64,000 nt of DNA. It comes from Ambrosia x helenae. Lineage: Eukaryota > Streptophyta > Magnoliopsida > Asterales > Asteraceae. Both the position numbers and the translations under genes were made by a program. The notes below the pieces were generated by a model. It was not told the DNA's origin and did not search any database. It saw nothing but the letters and a program-made list of their open reading frames with translations. Each line of letters opens with the position of its first letter. The first letter of the stretch is position 1. The DNA is taken from NCBI GenBank assembly GCA_030844895.1, contig CM061223.1:37570204-37634203 (forward strand). The letters run 5' to 3'. Of this stretch, positions 1 through 11,326 are shown piece by piece.

Positions 1-1837
1 TTGAGAATACCATCAATCCACCTGCACCACAACTCCGGAAACCCCATCTGCCTCATAACCGAAATAAGGAAAGCCCAGTTTACGTTGTCATAGGCTTTTG
101 CAAAATCAATTTTAAACAAGAATAATTCGGCACCAGATTTTTTTGACCAAGAAAGAACTTCACTAATCAAAAGAGGGCTATCCAAAATATACCTGCCTGC
201 TACAAAAGCCGATTGAGTTTCATTAATAATGGAATTCATCACCGGCTTCAATCTATTCGCCAAGATCTTCGATATAACTTTACTGATTACACCTATCAAG
301 TTGATAGGCCTGTACTCCTCCAACCTCACCGGGTCTTTTACTTTAGGAATTAAAGTAATAAAAGATGAGGAAACACCCCGACTAATCTCTCCGGTAACTG
401 CAAAACGATTCATAACAGCCATAAAATCCGAAGAAAATAAATCCCAATACCTTTTAATGAACCGAAAATTAAAGCCGTCCGGACCAGGAGCTTTATCATT
501 GCCACACTGAAAAACCGCGTCCTTGACTTCCTTCTCGAGAAACGGTCTGATAATCTCCGTAGCCTGATTCTCGTTCAACGACTTCAAGTCATGACAATTA
601 AGATACGGCCGAGTGTATATTTCCTCCACAAATTTCTCCTTATAAAACCGCAGAACATTTTTCTTAACTTCATTCGGCTCCTGAATCCAATCAACACCCG
701 AGAATAACCCCACAATAGCATTGGAAACTCTCCTACTATTGATAGAGCCATGAAAAAACTTCGTATTCTCATCCCCTCGCTCGCCCACTTAATCCTAGAC
801 TTTTGTTTTAAGTCTTTAAGATTATAGTACTCTATTTGCTTAATCCTCTTTTTAGCTTGTTCCAAGATCCACACCTCTTCTTCTACTAACTCCCTACCTT
901 CCATGATAACTTCTAAATCATTCACCTCCTTGCGCAGAATATCCACTTCCTCCGATTCTTTATGACTCAATTGATGCTTCCACAAAGTTATCTTCATACG
1001 CAATCTTTTAAATTTCTGCATTAAAGCAATATCCGGAGGCCCTGTACATTCAAAATCATCAATCACACCTTTTACAACGTCATCAAAATCTTCACGTTCA
1101 AGCCAAGAGTTAAAAAACTTGAATGGCTTCGCGCCAAAATTAGACGACCCAATCTTCAAGAGAAGCGGAAAGTGATCCGAACCGTCACGATCAAGGACCC
1201 GATATACCGCATTCGGCCACCTATTAAGAAACATCCAGTCTATGAAAATTCTATCAATCCTGCTCATCTTGTTGTTAGCTAAATATGAGAATTTCCTTCC
1301 TTTAAGACCAAACTCGAAAAGCTCAGCTTCCTCCAGAAAATCATTAAACTCCCTAGCATCTGCCGAATCAAAATTAGAATTTCGTCGTTCTTCCCGGTCT
1401 CTAACACTATTGAAATCTCCCGCCACAATCCACAACCCATCCCCACCCGCCTTCATAGAAGCTATTAACTCCCACACACGTCTTTTGTCTTGTAATCTTT
1501 GAGGACAGTAAACATTAATAATAGATAATTTGGACCCGTCACTTTTAACCTTACCCGAGACCACAAGCAAGTTCCGATCTTTGAGCACTGATTCTTTAAC
1601 AAATAGTTTCGGGTTCCAAATAGTAATCAAACCACCTGACCGGCCTGTCGCGTCTACAAAATCGAACTCAAACTCCCCCGGGCCCCAAAATCTACCAACA
1701 TTAACAGAATCCAACGAGCCGAATTGCGTTTCTTGAATCAGAATTGCACCCGCCTCATTCTCCTTTTTCAACTTTCTACACCATATCCCCTTCCCCTCCT
1801 GCCCAATCCCTCTAATATTCCAAGAAATAATATTCAT
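1..1837 (-). pseudogene. LINE ORF2: apurinic-type endonuclease plus start of reverse transcriptase
   Basis: The first 230 residues form an endonuclease/exonuclease/phosphatase fold. Visible landmarks are the start MNIISWNIRGIG, the catalytic glutamate in ILIQETQ, the WIVAGDFNSV motif (Asp and Asn) and the SDHFPLLL motif (Asp-His). This enzyme nicks target DNA for target-primed reverse transcription. After KSRIKWASEG the frame slips at a run of four C (773-776 on the plus strand), and RT-like coding then continues in another frame to the window edge. There GNDKAPGPDGFNF, YRPINLIGVISKV and FKIDFAKAYD can be read; the last holds the first RT catalytic aspartate. The YADD box, RNase H region and 3' end are outside the window. 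Confidence 0.88.
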
Positions 1838-2376
1838 TGATCCACAGGTTGAAATCCTTCTTCCATAATCTCCTTGGTCACCAAATCTCCAAAAGAATCA
1901 AACTGCTCGACTCCTAAAGCCGTACCCAATTTGACCGTTTCTGTAACTTCATCATTGATCAAAACAATATTCTCCTCGGCTAGAGCCATACCCGAATCTA
2001 CACTCTCTTCCACAACCTGTTTGCGTATAGTCACATTTTCAATAGCTTCACTATCGTTTAAAGCGTAAATGAACCTATCGATATCAAATAAATCCTCCCC
2101 TTCTCTTGCTCTTTTCTTAGGCCTTTCCTGACCCGTTGGAGATGGAGTCTTTTGTGCCCTCGGCTTTTTGCGGTAACCTTTACACTTCTTGCTAGCAGTA
2201 TAAACACCTTCTGAAGCAGCCCCAGAATTATCTTCAACAAAAACATATTCCGGTTGTATTCCTTGATGCCGCGCAACTTCCACATTCTCTTCTACAGCAA
2301 CCACCAATGGCTCAACTTGTTCATGTACACTATTATTACCAGCATCTTGTACCATGTGATCTTCACCATCAACCAC
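1834..2376 (-). pseudogene. LINE ORF1, C-terminal fragment
   Basis: This is a 180-residue frame downstream of the RRM part and directly upstream of the endonuclease frame. It contains a basic stretch (KKCKGYRKKPRAQK, then RPKKRAREG) followed by an acidic tail, as in the C-terminal linker of plant LINE ORF1. It overlaps the ORF2 start by four bases (1834-1837), an arrangement expected for LINE ORF1/ORF2. Between 2376 and 2497 the coding sense passes through a third frame, so ORF1 carries about two frameshifts. I see no CCHC knuckle in the readable parts; it was probably lost or lies in the scrambled stretch. Confidence 0.6.
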
Positions 2377-2496
2377 AACATCCGGTGGTGAACTACGTGT
2401 TTCAGAATCAACATACCCGAACAGTCGTCAATGCATTCCGGCACCCACTCCCCCACCTCTTCTTCTATGAACACGGGAAGGCTTCTTCATTCCAAT

Positions 2497-3504
2497 TTAC
2501 CCGAATTTGTTCATTAATCCTCGGCCCGAATTACATAAGACTCCAATCAATACATGAGACAAATCCACCGTTGCTTCATCACATTCCGGAAGTTGAATAA
2601 CCTCACCAAACTTGCTACCAATTTCCTGGAACACATTAGTATCATATAATCTTAAAGGTAAACCATGTATCTTTAGCCATGCTAGTCGTTCAACTCGTAC
2701 CACCTGCCCCTCCCATCTTTCAAGACTGTCAAAACAAACTCGCCAAATTGCTGAAGCCTCAACAAACGCTTCCATGCACACCTTTGAGTCAAACAACAAA
2801 ATAACCCATAAACCTCCCAAGTACCGTATACCCACCTTCACATGGCCTAACAAGTCCAGCCATATACGAAGCTTCGTCAGTTTCTGGAGATCAGACATCC
2901 TACCAACGGCTCCACACCCTTCCCAAATCATACCCCCGCTGGCAGTTACATTAACTACGATCTCCGCAGCAGACTTTGGACGTTCAATATTGAGAAGAGT
3001 ATCCCTAAACGAACGCCCATCCCCTTTATTCATTCCCACATTAACCTCTTCCGCTACTCCATCAACCTTATTACTTTCCTTGGCCGGAGCAGTATCAGGT
3101 TGATCAACAACCGTAGGTACCCATTGTTTTGTCCCCTTCCTGATCACCTTCTCCCCATCAACGAAGCGAGCCAAAACCACAAATAACTTATACGTACCAA
3201 TCCATACGTCCTTCATCTTAGTTTCCAACTCCCCCGGATCCCTAACATTAATAAAAGACACGAAACCAAACCGTTTCCCCAGTTTATCATACTTACGTGC
3301 GATGTAGGAACCCTTGATAGCCCCGAAACCTTTAAAGACGGCCATAAGATCCACAGACGAACAGCCCTCTGGTAGGTTTGAGACAAAGAACTTCGTCACC
3401 CTTTCTTCTTTCTGATTCTGCGTATCCCCTTGTTCCGATCTTCTTCCCTTTCTGGTTGGAGCATTATACCATGTATCTACCTTATATCGTTCCCGTCCCG
3501 CCAT
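2497..3504 (-). pseudogene. LINE ORF1 protein, N-terminal part with RRM domain (DUF4283-like)
   Basis: This 335-residue reading frame begins at the first ATG after the GC-rich leader. Residues about 36-110 form an RNA-recognition motif: FFVSNLPEG serves as RNP2 and GFVSFINV as RNP1. In L1-type elements ORF1 binds the element RNA and chaperones it during target-primed reverse transcription. The C-terminal half (VKVGIRYLGGLWVILLFDS) resembles the DUF4283 region common in plant LINE ORF1. The frame ends near 2497, yet ORF1-like coding continues in another frame further downstream, which shows at least one frameshift. Acidic and basic residues are well conserved, so decay is recent or mild. Confidence 0.82.
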
Positions 3505-3580
3505 GTTAGTTGCTTGAAGAAACCTGCACGCCGCCGCTGATCGCCTCCGAGTTCTCCGGAGCTCTTAGGGTTTTTAGTTT

Positions 3581-3910
3581 TTATCGGTAATATTTAATCA
3601 CTGACTTTTGGCGAAAGTTTATAAAATAATAATAATAATATACATTCTATAAAAAAAACTCATTTATCATATCTTTAAATCAAAATTAAATATCATATCT
3701 ATAAATTCAATTCAAATTACATTATCTATATCTATATGGGGTGAATTTCATTAAAAAACGCTACCGGTCCTCAAATCAAGGACCGAAGCAATTATCTATA
3801 TAGGGTGAGAATATGGTACAAATGATAAAAATACTAAAAAGGGTGAGAAGGGATATGGAGATAACACGTGTGTTTTTTTTTAATTGACAGGAATGATAAT
3901 ATAGTAAAGT
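3581..3910. other. AT-rich spacer between LINE and DNA-transposon cluster
   Basis: No coding sequence is visible. The stretch is AT-rich with an AAT microsatellite near 3626-3640. A short hairpin occurs at 3765-3785, where CGGTCCT and AGGACCG pair around a 7-base loop. It is flanked by two copies of a CTATATnGGGTGA-like sequence, near 3730 and 3796, which hints at an old small element with no boundaries I can fix. Confidence 0.5.
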
Positions 3911-4349
3911 GGTGTTTGTTTTCTTGTCAGAAGTACTTTTGACCACTTATGTCTGTGCCGTGCAGACACGGGCAGACGACTGGGACACACAGCTTGTTTA
4001 CTTTTTGAAAGACCTTTGACTAAAAAAGGTTTCCTAATCTTTTATTGATGCAAACTTGGAACAAAGTCTTCTAAGCTCTTCTCCTTTTCTTTTCTTGTTC
4101 TTCATCCACACTCCTTTCTTTTTTTTCATCTCCTCCTCCTTCTTTTCTTCTTTACCCTCCATTCCCTCCGTCGCCCTCCTCTCTCCCCCTCTGCTTCTCC
4201 TCCCTCTGCCTACATACCGCAAATTATGGTTTAATAATATTAGTAATGATGAGGTTCTTGATTGTATTGTTGTTGATGATGATAGTGGTGACGGTGATGG
4301 CGGTTTCTGGTACCATTCATTATCCCTGGAGTACACTAGCTATAGCCTA
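3911..4349 (+). mobile_element. Non-autonomous DNA transposon, copy 1 (left end only)
   Basis: The stretch starts GGTGTTTGTTTTCTTGTCAG and continues with GCAGAC motifs (CCGTGCAGAC, ACGGGCAGACG) and a CTTTTTGAAAgACCTTTgACTAAAAAAG block. The same series of blocks opens copy 2 at 5128. It then enters a CT-rich tract that generates spurious open frames on both strands. No matching right end (CAAACAACACC type) is found before the Helitron that starts at 4350, so this copy is truncated or split by that Helitron. The superfamily is not certain. GCAGAC subterminal repeats would suit a hAT-like element, but no 8-bp duplication is seen. Confidence 0.6.
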
Positions 4350-4834
4350 TCTCTACTACCTTATTAAGGAGGAGAGATGGGTAAGAAGGTAATTTCACCA
4401 TCATTTTAAGATGGCATATAAAAGGTCTCATGCATAAATCTCTAACTTTTACCATTTTCTTCCATCTATACCCTTATGTACAAGTCACTAATACAAATCA
4501 ATTGCACCATTCAATACATTTAATTCATGTATTAACTTTTTGTTACCTAGAACTATTACCAAGTAATAGATTAATTCATGTAACTTTTTTTAATGGATTA
4601 ACTTTTTGTTACCAATGGAATTTGAATTATCAACACAAGAAAAGGCTAAGCCTTATTTAACACTTTGTAACCAATAGGCTAAAGGCTCTTTGGTTCATGT
4701 GTGTAACTAAATGTTGCAAATAAAAATCAAGCACAGATCGGATTGGATAAATGACAGTATGGTGTATAAAGTTTTGGCAATTTAAAATGTGAATAAAAAT
4801 ACATGCCCGCGGCAACGCGCGGACATTCCACTAG
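4350..4834 (+). mobile_element. Complete non-autonomous Helitron, 485 bp
   Basis: The 5' end reads TCTCTACTACCTTATTAAGG, a classic plant Helitron start, preceded by host A. The 3' end is CTAG (4831-4834) followed by host T, so the element sits in an AT dinucleotide as Helitrons do. About 8 bases before CTAG is a GC hairpin, with CCGCG (4809-4813) pairing with CGCGG (4818-4822) around GCAAC-type loop bases. No Rep/helicase coding is present, so it depends on an autonomous partner for rolling-circle transposition. Confidence 0.85.
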
Positions 4835-4984
4835 TATGTTATTATTTTCTATTGTTATTGTTATTTTTTAGGACTAAAGATTTGAGGTTCAATGAAATTT
4901 ATATGTTCAGTTGTTCACGACACACACATATATTCTTTCTATTTATTATTTTTATTATTATTAGTATTTTAATTATTGTTATTA
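4835..4984. other. AT-rich spacer between two Helitrons
   Basis: This is short low-complexity sequence rich in ATT/TTA repeats. It may be the interior of DNA-transposon copy 1 continuing past the Helitron insertion, but no recognisable right end is present. Confidence 0.4.
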
Positions 4985-6502
4985 CTAGATTTATACCCTG
5001 GAAGCGTCCTGAGGTTGAGAAATCTAACATGACATATCAATTTTACATAAGAAATAGACTGATGCGCTTTACAGTTACATGTAGGAAAGCTTCGGGTAGC
5101 ACCCAACCTAAAACAATTAACAATGTAGGTGTGTTTGTTTTTTAGTCAGAAGTGCTTCTAACCACTTCTGTCTGCACTGCGCAGATGCGGGCAGATGTTT
5201 GGGGCGCACAGATTGTTTGATTTTTGAAAAACCTTTCACTAAAAAAGCTCTTCCCACCTCTTCTTCATCTTTTTTCTTTATCACTTCTTAACAGCAGCAA
5301 CATCATCATCATCAAAGCAAGTTCTTCTTCTTCTCTTCTTTCTTCTTCTTCTTCTTCTTCTTCACCTTTCTTCTTCTCTTCCTCCCTCCTCCTCCGCTCA
5401 TCCCCGTCACCCTCTTCCCCCTCCTCCTCCACCGACCTCCTCCCCTTCCCCTTCCTCCGCTGCCCTCTTCCCTCTCCTCCCTCCGTCGCCCTCTTCCATC
5501 CCTTTACTTCCCCCTCTTCTTTCATCATCTTTTATAACCTTTAACCCTAACTAATTGTTTTTCTACACTCACAATTATGAATAAGTAACTTTGGGTTTTT
5601 TTAGCTTGATTTGAGATACCCATTTGTTTAATTTGATTAATTGTTGTGTTTTTTATTTGGGTTTTTTTGTTTGGTTACATAATTCTTGGGTTTGACTTTT
5701 TTTTTGGGGGGGTTATAGATTTGAGCCGGTTATGGTTACTGTAGCAGAGCTGAAGAATTTTAATGCAGGGTGATGATAATAATAACATCTTTGAAAATTT
5801 CGAGTCTTGTTTATTTTTTTTGGTTGACATTGGTTATGATTTTATTATTGTTCCGTAACTTGTGCAAAATTTTTTGACTGCAATTGGTTTGTTTGTCTTG
5901 ATTATAATGGGTCACATATAGTTTTCGTTTTGGGTTTCCATGCAGACGTTAAAAAACAAATAGTCTTCCTCTTGCAGACTCCATACCTTTGGTCCACCTC
6001 TTCTCCTGCAGATGTCTGCAGATGTGGTCCGCAGACTGCAGACCTTTTGCATCAGAAAAACAAACAACACCTGTATCTCCAATGTGAATGCCTAATCTTA
6101 AACAATGTATAACTTTAATATTAAAACCTAACCTAAAACAATGTACAACTCTAATGCTAACCCTTGTTGTAAATAGAATTCATATTTACTGGTTTGGACA
6201 TAATTAATGACTTGCCTATACATGATTAATGAATAACCTGAACACTTTGTGTTTTTTCTTCCTGTATGAACAAAACCCTACAAAAAATAAATACTTATTT
6301 TTTTTCTCCGTCTTTTACATATCACTATAGTACTCGTTGGAAAGATACTAAAACGCTCGTTAATTTGGTGTAATTTATTTCTTTAAAAAAATCTCGTATA
6401 TAAAAGACATTAACGTTTAAAAATTATGAGAGGAAACATGAGAGAGAAAAATCCAATTTTGTTTTTAAATTATATAAGTGTCATGTAGGATTTAGCCCTT
6501 TG

Positions 6503-6543
<41 letters not shown>

Positions 6544-6544
6544 A
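4985..6544 (-). mobile_element. Non-autonomous Helitron 2, interrupted by a DNA transposon
   Basis: On the minus strand the element begins TCTTATATATAT at 6544 and ends CTAG at 4988-4985, with host T before the start and host A/T flanks. Before CTAG on the minus strand is a hairpin-type sequence (CTCAGGACGCTTCCAGGG). An internal block holding the 22-mer segment CGCTCGTTAATTTGGTGTAA (about 6350-6372, plus strand) is shared with Helitron 3 at about 11570, in the same orientation relative to the termini. This supports one family. The net length is about 616 bp once the 944-bp insertion at 5128-6071 is removed. There is a TA microsatellite next to the 5' end, as in Helitron 3. Confidence 0.72.
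5128..6071 (+). mobile_element. Non-autonomous DNA transposon, copy 2 (both ends present)
   Basis: The left end is GGTGTGTTTGTTTTTTAGTC and the right end, read inward on the opposite strand, is GGTGTTGTTTGTTTTTCTGA. This gives an imperfect terminal inverted repeat of about 17 bases. Subterminal GCAGAC/CTGCAG motifs cluster at both ends (CTGCGCAGATGCGGGCAGA on the left; GCAGATGTCTGCAGATG and CCGCAGACTGCAGACC on the right). TGTA flanks both sides (5124-5127 and 6072-6075), a possible 4-bp duplication. The interior is a CT-rich tract with no credible protein. It is inserted in Helitron 2. The superfamily is not settled. Confidence 0.65.
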
Positions 6545-6621
6545 TCCGGATATTTTGAAAACTCCTCTGAGTTGCGAGAACTTGAGAACTCCCATAGTCC
6601 ACTAATATTATGACACATAAG

Positions 6622-7106
6622 TAGGGGTGTAAATGACACGTAGCGGCTCGGGATCGGCTCGGTAAAAAGCTCGAACGAGCCGAGCCTTAACGAGCCCGAG
6701 CCCGAGCCTGAAATATGACTCGTTTAGTTATCGAGCCAGAGCTCGAGCCCTAGATACAAAACTCGATTGGGCTCGCGAGCCTTAACGAGCTAGAGCCCGA
6801 ACCCGAGCCCGAGCCTAAGTTACAGCCGAGCCTAAGTTATAGCCTTAACGATTGGGCTCGCGAGCCTAAGTTATGGCCGAGCTTTTGCGAGCTCGAGCCG
6901 AGCTTTTGAGCTCGTTTGAGATTCTCAAATCACCTCGAGCCGAGCCGAGCCGAGCTCGAGCTTTGGATTTTACTAGCGAGCCGAGCTCGAGCTCAAGATT
7001 GTAGGCTCGAACCGAGCCGAGCTCGAGCTCGAGCTTCACAAAACCTTAACGAGCCCGAGCCGAGCCCAGTCAGGCTCGGGCTCGGCTCGGCTCGTTTACA
7101 CCCCTA
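6622..7106. mobile_element. hAT-type MITE with GAGCCGAGCTCGAGC repeats
   Basis: The ends are TAGGGGTGTAAATGA and, inverted, TAGGGGTGTAAACGA. They are flanked by a perfect 8-bp duplication CACATAAG (6614-6621 and 7107-7114), the hAT hallmark. The interior is almost entirely GAGCCGAGC/CTCGAGC units on alternating strands, which could fold into a long hairpin. It has no coding potential; a 65-residue open frame is a by-product of the repeats. It is inserted inside the left terminal repeat of the MULE. Confidence 0.92.
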
Positions 7107-7911
7107 CACATAAGCTAGTTAAGGTTTTTTTATTGAAAGGCATTTGTGTCAAATACATCTTATTACTCTATCAACTTGATTAAAAGTGCAATTATTGAAA
7201 AGATATTATGTTTATAATATTACTAATAAGTACAATTATTTTCATAATCCCAAGACACTCATGGGACAATGTGTGAGAAAAATAATTCCTGCCCAAATAA
7301 TATTCAGGCCATCCAACCCTTCTTTATATTAATTACCCCCATGCAACAAAGCTGATCATTCTAAACCATTTCAACAATACCCACCCTAAAAAAACCCTAA
7401 CATACTCACTACAAAAATGGAGAATGCAAAGGATGGTGACAACAACATCGACTTTTTCTCTGAAAAGGAACTACAGGAGGTAGCCGTTTTCCTTAGAGAA
7501 AACCCACAACCGATCAAACAGGGGGGCTGGTCCATCATCCCAGGATAGGGGAAAGGGTTGGCGGATGAGTCTGATATTGGGGTGCTCCAGTCATGCGTCC
7601 AGGGGGCTGTTCTCGTCTGATAAGGAGGAGTCATCTACTGAACCCAATGACGACACCCCTATTAGTCACCGGGTGATCGAGGCTGAAGATGGTAAGGTTT
7701 TTGTTTTTATAGTCAAAATATTGTTTTTTATGTTTTTGATGTTTTTGAAATGGAAGCTTTGAAGATGGTAAGGTTTTTTATGTTTTTTTAGATTGTATGT
7801 GTGAGAAGGGTTTTGGTAAAGTTTGTATACCAAAGAAAAATAACAAACAATGTGGGTTGGGTAAACTTTTTATACATAACCTACTTGACTAATATGGGTA
7901 AAGTTTCTGTG

Positions 7912-7927
7912 TTTACACAGGTGTAAA
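7912..7927. other. Palindromic motif TTTACAC-AG-GTGTAAA
   Basis: This is a 16-base inverted repeat with perfect 7-base arms. Related ACACnnGTGTAA motifs recur across the whole MULE, including a perfect 14-base palindrome TTACACTAGTGTAA at 9447-9460. The function is unknown. Confidence 0.6.
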
Positions 7928-8021
7928 TGGCTTGCAAGCATATTTGGCTTTTGTCATATATGAAAAATAGCAAATAATGTGTTTGTTAGTTAAATTTTTT
8001 TTCTGTAGTTACATTTAGTAT

Positions 8022-8203
8022 GTTTTTTTTTGTGTATGTATCTTTGTAGTGATGGGTTTTTTGAAGATGATTTTTGTAGTGATGGGTTTTGTGTATGTGT
8101 CTTTGTAGTGGGGGGGGGGGGTTGTCTTTTCTGCCTATGGTATGTGTTTTTTTGTGTATGTGTCTTTGTAGTGATGGGTTTTTTGAATAAGGGGGGGGGG
8201 GGG
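8022..8203. repeat. Degenerate minisatellite (TTTGTAGTGATGGGTTTT units) with two G runs
   Basis: Four imperfect copies of a GTGTATGTGTCTTTGTAGTG(ATGGG) unit occur in what should be an intron of the transposase, ending in two poly-G runs (8110-8120 and 8191-8203). They create a spurious open frame rich in Cys, Val and Phe. Confidence 0.7.
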
Positions 8204-10605
8204 TGTCCCTTTTTTTGGAAATGTTTTTCTACACAATTGTAAAAAAAAATTTTTGGTCTTGCTGCTATGTTGGTTCTGCTGTTTCGTACTGGTTTATGCC
8301 TAATGGTAGCCGTTACTGGAAACCCATTGTAGAGGATTCTGTGAAACCAAACATGGTGGCGAGGTATAGGGAGTGGGAAGATGTTGTTGCTATGTATGAG
8401 TCGTACGCTGAGAAGTGTGGTTTTTCGACTAGATTGGGGACTGTAAAAAGGGTGAAGGGTATCGTTACCCATAGGTACATCCTGTGTTAAAAGGCAGGTA
8501 AACCGCAAACAAAAAGGAAATTTGACTCGTTAGATGAAACCTCATTGAAGATTAGGCAGTCAACTTTCCAGGTATGCGACTGCAAGGCGGGGGTTAGAGC
8601 TAAGTTAATTATGTAATGTTACAACAATGTGGGAGATTTACCACTTTGAATAGTCGCACAACCACGTGCTTGTTCCTTCTTACAACAGAGACTTAACAAA
8701 AATAGGTAGGAAGCTGGATTTTGCAACAAAAGAATTCATCCATCGTGTAAGTCTCAATAAAGTTGGTCCGAAGGTAGCCCACAAAATGCAAGTTAGCTTA
8801 AAAGGCGGTCACCACAATGTGAAGGGAACCCCTAATGATTACAAGAATTTTGCTAAGAGTGTTCGTATGTTTATCGGCAACAGGGACTCACAGATGATGA
8901 TCGATAAGTTGGAGGACAGGGTGAAGCACCTACCAAACTTTTCATTCAAATATAGCGTTGTTAATGGTGAGCTTAGATACCTTTTTTTGGGCGAACGAGA
9001 TATCCAAGATAAACTATCAAGCTTTTGGCGAGGTGCTTGCGTTCGATGCCACATATCAAACGAACAAGTAAAAAACTTGCCATAAATGTCTAATTTTTAT
9101 GCCCTGCCTATTTTTTTATTTTTGTGTATGATGGTGTTTTTTTTTATTTTGTTTCGTGCCGCCCTAGGTACAATCTTATCTTTGTCCCTTTCACTGGTGT
9201 CGACAACAATAAACGGTGTGTTACATTTGGCGTTGGCTTGCTGTTTAGCGAGACTATAGAGTCATATTGTTGGTTGCTAAACACTTTTCTCGGGGCTCAT
9301 CGGAATAAACCCAAGTTGGTGCTAACGGACCAGGATCCGGCGATGAAGCAAGCAGTGGCTGCTGTTTTTACCGAGTCACGCCGTCGACTGTGCATGTGGC
9401 ACATTATGACGAAGCTGCCTGCAAAGGTAGCGACATCCTTTGTTTCTTACACTAGTGTAATTTATTTTTGCAGGGGGGTATACTAATCTTTTTTTTTTTT
9501 TTTTGCAATTAACAGATTGCAGGAGGTGTTCATGACAATTCAGAAGTTCGGGCTGCGATTCATAAGTTGGTATGGAATGCGATTCATAAGTTTGTGTTTT
9601 GCCAGGTTAGGGTGAACTCTGCTTATGGGGACACAACATGTTCATGCAACAGCTGGACCCGGATTGGATATTTGTGTCGACATATTTTTTTGTGTTCAGG
9701 TACACAAAGGTGTAACACCCTAAAATTTTCCTAAATCTGGTTTTATGCTAATATGAGCACATGTGGCTTTTAATTGAAACAAATGAAACACAACTTATAC
9801 GAATTTCTTAACCTAAGGGATTAACCCCGTCAACCTTGTTAGCTAAATAAGGCTTAAACAATTACACGAGACTAACTCGATTAGTGCTTTTAACTAGTAT
9901 GTACTTGACAAAAGGTGGGAGGGGCTAAACTTGCCCAACAACCAAACTTAAGTTTGGTTAAATAAAAAAAAAAAAGAGAAATCAACATATGCAGAGGCAT
10001 ATGTCGATCAAGACACACACAAACACACACACACACACACTTAAGAACAACTAGAAGATTTGATGATTCCGAGACAAATCCAAGGCTAGGGATCTTGCAT
10101 GTTGTGAAATTCTTTCATCTAGAGTCCCTCAATTCATGAGGTAACCTAAATTTTATGTTTCATGGGGTTTTAATTGCTTATGTGAAAGATGAAATTTTTG
10201 GTTTCTTGTTAAATGGTGAAATTGGTGGTTCTTAGATGTTAGTCTAGCCACTAGGAACATTCATTGAGTAGGAATTGATGTAAATTGTGATAAAAACTAG
10301 GGTTATAAGAATCTTAGTAGCATGAAGAATGTGGGTTTTCATATTCAAGAGAAACCCTCTTCTTTAAATGGATAATATTGTTCATGAATGTGCAATAGTT
10401 GTAGTCATAACAAAGCTCATAATTAAATTGTGGTAATATGATGCAAACTTGGTAAATGGTAAATAAGAGATGATATTTGATCATGGAAATAATCTTAGAA
10501 AAAGGATGCCCGCTAAGTGTTTGTCAAAACGCCTAAAAGAACATGGAAGTTAGAAATTTGTTGTTTATGATAGAAACGAAATAGGTTACCGGCCTGTTTT
10601 GTAAT

Positions 10606-10985
10606 AATTATATAAAATCATAGAAAAATCGTTAGGAGTTGTTTTTTATACGCCTGGAAAGGTATTTGAACGAAGCACAATCCATCTTTGAACATGTTCA
10701 AATAATTCGGACTTTAAATGGGTTAAAATGGTCAATTACAGCAGCTGAAAAGGAAATCGCTGCACATAATATGTTTCTGACCTGATCATCAAATATTCAT
10801 ATAAAATCATAGAAAAATCTATAGGAGACGTTCTTTATATGCTTGGAAAGCTCCTTGAACGTAGCACATTTCTTATTTGAAAGTCAAAATCAGATTATGG
10901 GGTTTAGAAGGGGTAAAAGCAATCTGAACAGCTACGGCGCAAAAAGTGCAGCAGTGAAAATAATGTGTTTTATCAACTTAGCACG
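10606..10985. repeat. About 190-bp direct duplication inside solo LTR 1
   Basis: A block that begins ATATAAAATCATAGAAAAAT and continues through GGAAAG.T...TTGAACG.AGCAC occurs at about 10610 and again at about 10800, at roughly 75-80% identity by eye. It is probably an old tandem duplication within the LTR. Confidence 0.6.
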
Positions 10986-11293
10986 TATGATTGTCTAGAT
11001 ACCCACTTCCTAAACACTAAATGTTGTTTCGGATGAATGTTTATGTGTTAGACATCGGTTAAAGCATGGATTAGGCATGTGTTAATGCTAGAAAACTTGA
11101 ATTATGAAAAAAACACTACCAAAATATGTGTAGTTATATTCCAAATAGGTTTCTAACAACTTAAGCAAATGTTCACATATTAGGTGTGAATGCGAGTGGC
11201 TTCGGGTAGGCACAGAGCCATGGATGTGAGGCCGAGGAAGCTTGCGCGAGGTAAGTCACTTGATGACTTAAATTCTGAAACATTCCGTATAAA

Positions 11294-11326
<33 letters not shown>

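Larger units (their letters stand above)
1..3580 (-). mobile_element. LINE (L1-like non-LTR retrotransposon), truncated by the window edge
   Basis: On the minus strand the order is ORF1 with an RNA-recognition motif, then an endonuclease/exonuclease/phosphatase domain, then the start of a reverse transcriptase. This is the layout of plant L1-like LINEs. The reverse transcriptase reaches the left edge with the motif FKIDFAKAYD still visible, so the rest of the RT and the 3' tail lie outside the window. The 5' end is set loosely near 3580, just upstream of a GC-rich leader before the ORF1 ATG. ORF1 and ORF2 both contain frame breaks, so this copy is dead. The 3' end is missing, so a target-site duplication cannot be tested. 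Confidence 0.9.

Noticed and set aside
229..510. 93-residue plus-strand ORF
   Set aside because: Antisense shadow of the LINE reverse transcriptase, whose motifs read clearly on the minus strand.
4034..5544. Open frames in CT-rich tracts (Ser/Leu/Pro-rich or Glu/Arg-rich proteins on opposite strands)
   Set aside because: They are generated by polypyrimidine low-complexity sequence inside the non-autonomous DNA transposons and have no start context or domains.
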